Shown: positions 56,601-64,000 of the stretch, piece after piece
Layout of the letters: each line of letters begins with the position of its first letter
How positions within the stretch are numbered: the first letter of the stretch is position 1
Source of the DNA: Neopestalotiopsis rosae
Lineage: Eukaryota; Ascomycota; Sordariomycetes; Amphisphaeriales; Sporocadaceae
DNA length: 64,000 bases
Assembly: GCA_023078685.1 (NCBI GenBank)
Contig: JALGAS010000003.1
Span: 5,642,001 to 5,706,000 of the forward strand
Direction: 5' to 3'
The notes under the pieces: generated by a model
Told to the model about the DNA's origin: nothing
The model's database searches: none
Seen by the model: the letters and a program-made list of their open reading frames with translations, nothing else
Translations under genes and position numbers: made by a program

Positions 56601-56990
56601 CCTGGACTTGAAAGGGTCGAGGAGCCTTTCGGCGCGACTACAGACCTTCAGGGAGAGGGTGGATCACGTACCGAAGCCGTGGCTGCAACTCACAGCACAA
56701 ATGGCAATAATGCGCTAGTGGACGACAGCCTGCCCAAGCCAACCGACGAACATGTGTCTGCAGGCTCGCTTTCCGAGATGAGTTTGCAAGACTTGTCAAA
56801 ACTCGCAGCCCAGCCGATTCAATCTCAAGAATATGCTGCTTTGGCAACCAACGACGATGACATCGACTACCTTCAGCACCCTCTCAACACTGTCAGGTTA
56901 TCGCGATCTAACTCAATGACCGATACCGACCCCTTCGCTTTCATGACGGGCGCAAACGCCCCAATGCCCTCAGATTATCCAACACCGTAG
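53665..56990 (+). CDS. C2H2 zinc-finger protein with bZIP-like region
   Basis: About 1008 residues. Exons: 53665-54036, 54096-54808, 54861-55392, 55450-56080, 56138-56407, 56482-56990. The first junction is the weakest: the frame must change between 54036 and about 54120, and a 59-nt intron 54037-54095 fits phase but has poor borders (GTCTTT..CAGAG), so a frameshift is the alternative. Two 57-nt introns (55393-55449, 56081-56137) keep the frame and were called from GTAAGG/GTATGC, branch and acceptor signals. Domains: N-terminal fungal helical region (to about 110); CVGCNKM..SLWKKHLFSDLKPYLCL, a degenerate finger, at about 350-380; three C2H2-type fingers near CGKEFNRPCDLSKHQKTH; then RRRIQNRIAQRNYRKKLKRR, a bZIP-type basic region built across the last intron, without a long leucine zipper. 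Likely a nuclear regulator. Confidence 0.8.
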
Positions 56991-57610
56991 CCGTGAGATG
57001 GAGCTACTTCAGAGGGATTTTGAAAGGGAAAATCCAAACTCCCGAAAGCAGGCGTCTGGCGTCTACTGTGACTCTGAACTGGGAGGTTTTAAAGACAGTG
57101 AGGAGTGCAAGACTCCATGCCGGCCGACGAGCCGTGTAGGGCTGATAATATGGATACGTACTGTGTACCGAACATGCTTTCCGGATGTGAACAGACCATA
57201 GAAAATCAAATCTTTTGCCGTGATTCGTTCTTTTGTTCGTCAGAGGTGGGCCAAGGCTCTGACTGTGAGCCCCTCCAAAGTCCGTCTTCGGTGTTGGTGG
57301 GGTTGTTCATGGTGCTGTTGGTGGGGCTCTCGCGCGGGGCAAGTACCGGTCGCTGCACTTCCCAGCTGTTCTTCCCCTGAAAGCTGGATTTTTGCAGCTG
57401 CCACAGGTGTAGTTTCATGGCCGTACAGAGCCTTTCACCCGCTGTACCAGTTGCATGTGTTCTACCGACCCAATTGGAACTTAGCCGTTTTTGCACTCAA
57501 AAGTGACGCACCCGTCAAAACTTCTGGCCGATCTCTGCGCACCGCGTCTTTTTTTCCCTCCTTCACACAACGACAATTAGTCTTGTGCATTCAGCCAGAA
57601 CTATCGCAAT
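56991..57610. other. Intergenic: ADE12 promoter
   Basis: 620 bp between two rightward genes. CT-rich just before the ADE12 start. No gene. Confidence 0.5.
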
Positions 57611-60600
57611 ATGACAATCAAGATCATTCTGGGTTCCCAATGGGGTATGTCTCGTCCTCTTGCACTCTTCCTACCCCTCCATTCACCCCGTTCTCTGCCG
57701 ATACCGGGCAGGAACGGATAGTGCTGGTATTGCCGTGTTTTGCCGTTGCTAAACTTTCCATGATTCGCAGGAGATGAGGGCGTACGTTCTTCCCTTTCGG
57801 CACGGACACAAGCCGTCACCCAGGCCACGAGATGCCTTCCGAGCGACCGAGATTCTGACAAAAATATGGTGTAGAAAGGAAAGCTGACCGACATCCTCTG
57901 CCCCGAGGCGCAACTTTGCGCCCGAGCTGCTGTGAGCAACGATTCGAATACCCTCGCGACGAACTTATACTAATACAAAATTAAGGGTGGCCACAACGCT
58001 GGTTTGTCTAAAATTTCGGCATCTCTGGCATTCACAGGTTCTAATCAAGGTTCTGTTTGCAACAGGTCATTCCATCGTGTTAGTCAAACACCTACTGCCG
58101 TGCAATTAACTTGTGAAGACAACGGCTGACTCTTCTCTCTAGCGCCAATGGAGTTTCGTACAGGTGGGAACCAGCAGATATGGATGTCCTTGAACACCTA
58201 CTCACCGTCTTGCAGCTTTCACTTGCTTCCTTCTGGTTTCGTCAACCCGAAATGGTATTACTTCAACCCATTATACAGGTGAAAGAATACGGCTGATGTG
58301 TCGTGCAGCATGAACTTCATCGGATCGGGAGTCGTCTTCCATGTGTAAGTCAGGTTACCGCGTCGCGCATGCACGTACACTATGTCAATCGAGTACTGGC
58401 TTCCGACTCGCACTCTCGGACTCCTGCGCTACTTCATAGGATTACACAATAATCACCCCTCTACGCGACTGTATCCGAATATCGGTCAAAATATTGACTC
58501 TGCCCTTTAGTCCCAGCTTCTTCAAGGAGCTCAAGGAGCTTGAGGAGAAAGGTCTTCCCTCAGTTCACGACCGAATTCTTGTCTCTGACCGTGTGCAAAT
58601 CGACTTGGATATGCATGTTGCAGTTGACGGACTTGAAGAGGAAGAACTCGGAGGTAAGTTGCTGGACTTGATCATTCAGAACCAATTAGGAAGGACTGCA
58701 TGGCTAACTTTGAACAGCCAAGAGCGTTGGTACCACCCGGAGGTCAGTAGTTGCCCGTCCCCTTTTGGCGTCTTGTGGTAGAATTCGGAGGCAGCTTCAT
58801 TCGTGTCCGTGTTCGTTCCAATCTACCATGGAATGGCTCCGGTATAATCTAGACAGAGCGATTACTGATGTTCCTCCTATTGAAGAGGAATCGGCCCGGC
58901 TTACTCCACCAAAGCTGCGAGAAGCGGCATTCGCCTATCCGAAGTGTTCAACGCCGAGTTGTTTGAGTCCAAGCTCCGCCGATTGGCTGATGGCTACCGA
59001 AAGCGCTACGGCGACCTCTTCAAATATGACGTCGAGGATGAGCTCAAAAGGTTTGAAGAGTACCGACCAAAGCTGGCCAAATGTGAGTACCACAAGCTGC
59101 GATGTTCTCAATTCTTGCATATCTTCGTCAGGGGGTACTTCTTTTGGGGAAATCTGTACACCTGCCTCAGGATTTGTTTCAGACCATGCATGCCTACTTG
59201 TAGCCTGCAGCTTGAGCACTTGTTGGAAATCTTCACAATTTCAGGGAAGATCATAAGCTAACACAGCCCTACCAGACGCCGTGGATGGCGTCAGCTTCAT
59301 GCGATCCGCGCAGGAGAATGGCACAAACATTATCGTTGAGGGTGCTAATGTGAGGACCAATTCGCCTATTTGCATAAATGTTTTGATACTGACCGGTTGG
59401 TGGGTTGAGCAACTGTGCTTATGGCCTCGTGCTCCCCTTTCTTCCTTCCGACACTGCATGATCAAACGGAGAAGGAGAGGCAATGACTACTCTAGCATGG
59501 ATAGTATATTGGGCATGGCCTAATGTTCTTTTCATGAAATGAGAAGCACTGCTTTTCTCTCCCTATCGAGATACTGGAGAGGCTAGAGGACTGGCTTGTA
59601 GCCACAATCTGCTGGATCATGAACTCGACTGTTCACTGGTGTAACTTCCCAAATGGAATAAAGCCCTGGAATCATTTAGAGACAGACCATATATGGTCTT
59701 TGGGGTCAATCGCTATGCCTGGCATGCGTTGACCCTGTCTCTAGGTGATTCCGGGGCTTTTTTCATGTCGGATTATTTTCTCCTGCCACCAGCAGAATAA
59801 GTGGTACAAGTTCAGTCCTCCGGAAAGGGGAGCTGAGGCCAAGCGCTGGTGCTTGTCCACCTGGGAACAGGCACTGATGCTCGATATTGAATATGGCTCG
59901 TACCCAGTAAGTTGTCGCTGGTCCTGTATTCAAACTTGCAGGTATACTAATAAGTGGAACAGTATGTCACCTCGTCTAACACGACACTGGCTGGAATCAT
60001 TGGCGGACTTACCTTGAATCCGAAGAACATCACCGAGACAGTTGGTGTTGTCAAGGCTTGTATGTATGATGCATGCAGGGTTTGACTCCTCGCTAACCCA
60101 TAATAGACACAACTCGCGTTGGTCACGGAGCCTTTAAGACAGAGGATCTCGGAGAGTGCGTTCTCAGTTATAACAATGCGTTGAAGTGAAACTGATTATT
60201 TGTGATAGGATTGGTACCAAGCTCCAAGAGATTGGTCGGGAATGGGTAAGAGTCCATGGGTATTGACTGTCATACCTTCGGAGACTAAGTATATTTCTAG
60301 GGAACATCTACCGGCCGAAGACGCAGATGTGGATGGTAAGTGCTTTTCCAAACACACTTGATTGACTGGCTTGCTGACTGTGTTTAGGCTCGGTAATTCC
60401 TACCAGTATACTGTTCTAGTGGATTGTTCAAGCTTACTGATTCTTGCCGTCCAGACCTTGTTGTTGTCAAGTACAGCGCTTCGATCAACTACTACTCTGC
60501 TTTGAACCTCACAAAGGTATGTGCTCGCTGCTTATTATTTGCTAATTTAACAAATTGCTGACCAAAAACTTCAGCTCGACGTTCTGGACACTTTCGAGAC

Positions 60601-61017
60601 GATCAAGATTGCTACCGCCTACAAGGTTGACGGCCAGGTGAATATTCTTGGTAATCCAAGGACGATTAAGTAAAGACACTAATATGCTGCAGGAACTCGA
60701 CTCCTACCCTGCGGATCTCGATATCCTGGACCGAGCCGAGGTCGTCTACCACGAGATGCCAGGATGGCAGAAGCCAACGACCAATGCCAAGTCCTACTAC
60801 GACTTGCCTAAGCAAGCCAGAGAGTATATTGAGGTAAGACGCCTGCCAGTATGATGATGACCCATGCTGACGATCATTTCTAGTTCATTGAGAACTTTGT
60901 CGGAGTTAAGGTAAGATCAATCAGAGACACGACTACTCAAAAGGCTTTACTAACAATAACTAGATCAAGTGGATTGGTACCGGCCCTGACCGCGAGGCCA
61001 TGATCAAGCGTTCTTAA
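57611..61017 (+). CDS. ADE12: Adenylosuccinate synthase, 23 exons
   Basis: First committed step from IMP to AMP: IMP + Asp + GTP gives adenylosuccinate. 423 residues. Exons: 57611-57644, 57771-57781, 57875-57931, 57986-58001, 58066-58078, 58143-58163, 58216-58254, 58309-58344, 58511-58653, 58718-58742, 58886-59082, 59276-59349, 59871-59906, 59963-60059, 60107-60155, 60209-60245, 60301-60335, 60389-60393, 60455-60516, 60575-60637, 60693-60833, 60884-60910, 60964-61017. Every junction keeps phase and restores conserved blocks: GSQWGDEGKGK (Asp13 catalytic), GGHNAGH (His41), [58 protein letters not shown]. Exon 18 is 5 nt (GCTCG) and is needed for the invariant GWLD. All active-site residues seem present. 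It may be the housekeeping enzyme or a second, divergent copy; only the whole genome can tell. Confidence 0.93.
59660..59760 (+). ncRNA. Structured inverted-repeat element in ADE12 intron 12
   Basis: Arms 59660-59685 and 59735-59760 pair over 26 consecutive positions in sense RNA: 23 Watson-Crick and three G-U. Between them lie a perfect 12-bp palindrome ACCATATATGGT (59686-59697) and a second hairpin (59704-59734: GGTCAA/TTGACC, CGC/GCG, ATGCC/GGCAT with two bulged T). The layout is a stem closing a two-hairpin junction. The 3' arm runs into six T (59758-59763). The host intron (59350-59870, 521 bp) is several times longer than the gene's other introns. It could be a structured intronic RNA, a small-RNA precursor or a MITE; sequence alone does not decide. 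Confidence 0.6.
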
Positions 61018-61832
61018 GCGATGCCTCCTCTGGTGGATATTCGATGAATGGGGCACATAACTTCAATAGAACCACATCGCTCCTGAGATGGGTGTGCTTG
61101 AGCAGGCACATTGCTATTAGATCGCCCCATAGACGAATGGAAATTCTTGATTTTGTTTGAATTCCAGCAAAAAGATCTCGCCAAATGATGTAATCCGCCC
61201 CCTCCTCATTGTCCTATAGATGGGAGAGTGGAAACATGTTAGAATGTAGTCTCAAGCAAAGGCCCCAGAGAATATCTTGTCAACTGTATGTAGTTGACAA
61301 TCTCCGCGGCAGTAGTCAAAGTTCCATGAACCGGGAATCATGAGCAAATACACTCATGGGCTAAGGCAAGCCATCAGAATTGGTTGTCCTCGTGCTTCAC
61401 ATATCATCGGTCCGTACCATGCCAGAGCATTACTGAGGAACTCCAAAGCTGGCGACGGATTTTGATTGCGTGTAGCTCTGTATCAACGATGGCGCGACTG
61501 GCTAGGGTCCTGCTACCTTGGTCATTGCTCTGATGGCTATACCACATGACCATGACTGCCATGACCATTGGGAACGTGACTGAGAGAACCCATCCAGTCA
61601 CGATGACTGGCCGTCGAGGCGGTCATTGTGGCAATGGGCGTCGTAGGCTAAGGGCGGAGTGTTGCGCAAACAAGCCCGGGAGCATTGGGCAACGGCTGCC
61701 GCTTATTCTTGGTCAACCCATCATAAGTGGGTAAAGGGCGAAGGGCTCGACGTGCTCTAAACGGGCACTCATACAACTGACGTAACCTAGCCAGTAGGCT
61801 CCGGGAAGATTGTATCAATGTGGTAAGTGGAA
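61018..61832. other. Intergenic between convergent genes
   Basis: 815 bp, 3' flanks of ADE12 and of the Zn2Cys6 gene. It includes a small hairpin CCAGTCA-CGA-TGACTGG (about 61593-61609) and ATGACCAT direct copies just before it. No gene. Confidence 0.45.
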
Positions 61833-63068
61833 TCAATCCGAGGCCATAAATTGTCTTGGAAATGACAGCCATTCGGACCAGTATGTGTCGAGTGAACCAT
61901 CTATAGCATCAAACAAGGACCTTCCCCCTCGGCCGAAAATCCAGTAGTCTCGTCCGCGATGTAACAAGAGGGCCCAGTAGGCCATGACGACAAGGGCTTC
62001 TGGCTGCCGGTTTCGAAGCAAGTCCAGATACTCTTGGGAAATGCGCACCGGCCAAGTGAGAACAACTTGTCGATTAATTGGATCTGGGAGAGCACGATGT
62101 TGTTTGAAAATCCACTGCAATATAGTCACGGCATCGTAGCATGCCCCATAGGACGAGGGACCCAACCGGTCCTCTGCCGCGGCGAGCCGGGCCACGAGAT
62201 CGTCGCAAGTGTTCTCGGCAGGGAGGTTGAGCTTGTCCACCGTCTCAATGAGGTTGATGATGCAGCTCAGCTCCGAGTCCCGGATGACGTGCCACGCCGG
62301 GCGCGTCGTGACCCCGACGCCGCGGTAGACGCCGGCAAAGTGGATGAAGCGCTCCAGCAGGTCCCGGAGCCCGAGCTGCGGCGTCGTCACAATGTCAAAG
62401 AGCATGTGCAGGCCGATGAAGGACGAGAAGAAGAACAGGGCCTTGCAGTTGTCCTCGGTGACGTCGGGCGGCGCGGCGTTGAAGAGCGCCAGCGCCCGCG
62501 CCTGCAGGTGCGCCGACTGCTCGCGGTATTGCTCTTGCGCCGCGCGGTCCGAGGTGAGCACGCTCTTGTGAGCCGCGGCAAAGGCCAGCAGTTCGTCCAT
62601 GAGAAAGGGCGAGGAGAGGGCGGATGTGACCATTAATCGCACCAGTGCGTCTCCATCTTTCCCGTCGGCCGGAACGAGATGAGAGTGCGGCGGTTTTGTT
62701 AGCTCAGTCTCGACATGGTGAAGCAGCGCCAGGTGACTGAGCTCATAGACCTGCCTGGGCGCTTGTTGTTGTGCTGCAGCACACTGGATCTGAGGATCAA
62801 TTTGCGGCAACGAGCATGATTGTTGTTCTGTTGTTGCGGCGTGCGGCGACGGCGACAGACTGAGGCTGCCGGCGCTCAGGCTGGATGTGCCGCCGCCGCC
62901 GCCATACGGGTCCAGGTACGCATATGAACATTGCTGGCCCAGTGTTGAGCACTGCAGACAAATGGGCCGCTGCTCATCGCATTTGACGTGTCTCCTTTTG
63001 CATTCGCTGCAGCCCCTGCGCGACTTGTAATGTGTACGCCGTTTCTTTTTGCTAGTAGCATTCATCAT
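61833..63068 (-). CDS. Zn2Cys6 transcription factor (short, Upc2-like layout)
   Basis: 411 residues in one exon. N-terminal cluster Cys20, 23, 30, 37, 40, 47 (CX2CX6CX6CX2CX6C) preceded by the basic string KKKRRTHYKSRRGCSECKRR. A Ser/Gly/Gln linker (about 55-105) is followed by the fungal-specific domain beginning YELSHLALLHHVETEL, typical of the sterol-uptake-control-like C6 family that is common beside biosynthetic genes. The start has two Met in tandem; the first is used. The 3' end lies close to the convergent ADE12. No target site can be named. Confidence 0.87.
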   Translation of the reverse strand: MMNATSKKKRRTHYKSRRGCSECKRRHVKCDEQRPICLQCSTLGQQCSYAYLDPYGGGGGTSSLSAGSLSLSPSPHAATTEQQSCSLPQIDPQIQCAAAQQQAPRQVYELSHLALLHHVETELTKPPHSHLVPADGKDGDALVRLMVTSALSSPFLMDELLAFAAAHKSVLTSDRAAQEQYREQSAHLQARALALFNAAPPDVTEDNCKALFFFSSFIGLHMLFDIVTTPQLGLRDLLERFIHFAGVYRGVGVTTRPAWHVIRDSELSCIINLIETVDKLNLPAENTCDDLVARLAAAEDRLGPSSYGACYDAVTILQWIFKQHRALPDPINRQVVLTWPVRISQEYLDLLRNRQPEALVVMAYWALLLHRGRDYWIFGRGGRSLFDAIDGSLDTYWSEWLSFPRQFMASD

Positions 63069-63442
63069 GCCAAGCTAGTATTGGAAGAGAAGACTGAAAG
63101 ATGGGATCAACGGAAGGGGAGAGAGAGGGAGCTTCGAGTTTAGCTCGGATCAAGTTGCGGTTATCTTGACTCTTGTGGTGCGGATTAGCAGGGTTGAGCT
63201 TAAATGGTAGCCTAAAGCACCACCAAACAGCGAGGCCCACTCAGCATAAGAGCGCTAGGATGAGGCGGTATCGAGCGCTGTGTCACCGAAGCTAGGTACA
63301 TTGATCACGCTATGCATATTGTATATTTGAAGCTTCTAGATTATGGAAATTGGAGAATTGAAGGGAACTCTATCTTGGAATGGAAATAATATACACCGTC
63401 CACATTATGAAATGGAATACAGGCAAGAATTCTGTGCAGACA
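63069..63442. other. Intergenic: regulator promoter
   Basis: 374 bp: promoter of the Zn2Cys6 gene and 3' flank of the FAD oxidoreductase. No gene. Confidence 0.5.
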
Positions 63443-64000
63443 CTATACCGCAGCGACACGGCACAACTTGCCAGTGGTGAGATTGTAGTCCCACTCGTCA
63501 CTGCCAATGCCCGAAAGAGCATAGAGAGTATTGGTTGGATCATACTTCTGCTTCAGCTGCACCAGTTGCTCGTAGTTCTCTCCATAGAAATCCTTCTTGA
63601 AAGAAGACGAGTACGGGTTTGCCTCATTAATGTATGCGCCAGCTGTAGGTGCCCACTCTCGCCAGGCCGTCTCCTTGACTTCTTCCGTCCAGGCCGCCGC
63701 GGCTCTGAGCGCATCCTGGGGCGGGATGGTGAGGTCGAGACTGGATCCCGTCACGATGCTGTGCACATAACCCGTGCGCCACGCCGGGTTCAGGGCTCCG
63801 CGCATGCGATCTTCCACCTTGGCCGGGCCCTTTCCACCCTGCAGACCAATGACGAGCATTGATCCGCTGCCTTCAACCTGCCCTTGCATGACCTGGCGCA
63901 AATGGTATTGCAAGCGACAAATGGACAGATCTGATAGATCGGCTCGACCTAGCACGCGGCTGGAAACAAGACTGGCTGCTCCCGCACCACTTGCTGTAGA
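63443..64000 (-). CDS. FAD-linked oxidoreductase with BBE domain, 3' part only
   Basis: The open frame runs off the right edge (first complete codon at 64000), so only the C-terminal 185 residues are seen. They end with EANPYSSSFKKDFYGENYEQLVQLKQKYDPTNTLYAL, the berberine-bridge (BBE) domain that closes FAD-binding type-4 oxidases. These enzymes oxidise alcohols, sugars or secondary metabolites and usually carry a secretion signal and a covalently bound FAD in the N-terminal part, which lies outside the window. Same strand as the Zn2Cys6 gene, 374 bp upstream of it. Confidence 0.88.
   Translation of the reverse strand, partial: STASGAGAASLVSSRVLGRADLSDLSICRLQYHLRQVMQGQVEGSGSMLVIGLQGGKGPAKVEDRMRGALNPAWRTGYVHSIVTGSSLDLTIPPQDALRAAAAWTEEVKETAWREWAPTAGAYINEANPYSSSFKKDFYGENYEQLVQLKQKYDPTNTLYALSGIGSDEWDYNLTTGKLCRVAAV

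Noticed and set aside
59660..59763. Calling the ADE12 intron element a classical intrinsic terminator
   Set aside because: Stem plus T-run looks like a bacterial terminator, but this is a Pol II intron in a fungus and conserved exons follow; a Pol III stop is possible but not shown.
62034..62636. 200-codon + strand frame opposite the Zn2Cys6 gene
   Set aside because: Shadow of the conserved regulator; no family resemblance.
1..64000. CRISPR arrays, bacterial operons, insertion sequences or origins
   Set aside because: No regularly spaced repeats, transposase genes or bacterial-type signals were seen; all genes have eukaryotic structure.

Overview
This is nuclear DNA of a filamentous ascomycete. 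Genes carry short (50-100 bp) GT..AG introns with CTAAC/CTGAC-like branch sites. Protein families are typical of Pezizomycotina: Zn2Cys6 regulators, HET, DUF3176, DUF1996, DUF7580, a fungal NACHT protein, and C2H2-bZIP. Overall flavour suggests Sordariomycetes, perhaps Hypocreales, but the species cannot be fixed from the window. I resolve 23 protein genes (one running off the right edge), two degenerate gene fragments, one tRNA-like sequence and one strongly folded intronic element. Exon structures were worked out by hand from splice signals, reading frame and family conservation.

Layout. 0-7 kb: retromer subunit VPS35 (-) and a DUF3176 membrane protein (+). 7-25 kb: a metabolic, catabolic-looking stretch holding a Baeyer-Villiger monooxygenase, an SDR, an amino-acid permease head-to-head with a Zn2Cys6 regulator, a second SDR, a small F-box-like/DUF7730-type protein, a DenD-like NAD-dependent epimerase/dehydrogenase and an M20 metallopeptidase, with two 2-kb gene-poor gaps. 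26-35 kb: a conflict/allorecognition pair, a HET-domain protein and a 1588-residue NLR-like protein (membrane helix, SesB-type esterase, NACHT, degenerate repeats, ankyrins). The HET gene lies between the M20 gene and a diverged fragment of that gene's 3' end. 35-52 kb: mostly housekeeping or transport genes, namely a secreted DUF1996 protein, saccharopine dehydrogenase LYS1 with a CPC1/GCN4 site upstream, an MFS exporter, an acidic-tailed unknown protein with a truncated inverted copy 1.4 kb away, a peroxisomal (AKL) 4-coumarate-CoA-ligase-like enzyme, an ASNSD1-type asparagine synthetase-like protein and the sterol/PI4P transfer protein KES1. 51-57 kb: a DUF7580 gene head-to-head with a C2H2+bZIP regulator. 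57-64 kb: adenylosuccinate synthase (ADE12), a Zn2Cys6 regulator and a FAD/BBE oxidoreductase cut by the window edge.

The most unusual feature is ADE12. Its 423 codons are split over 23 exons, including micro-exons of 5, 11, 13 and 16 nt. Its one long intron (521 bp) holds a 101-nt inverted-repeat element whose sense RNA would form a fully paired 26-bp stem (three G-U pairs) closed around a palindrome and a second hairpin, with a T-run at its 3' edge. Other points worth checking are the M20 fragment beyond the HET gene, the NLR repeat architecture, the inverted truncated paralogue beside a tRNA-like sequence with A- and B-box matches, and the possibility that ADE12 + Zn2Cys6 + BBE oxidase marks the edge of a biosynthetic cluster.
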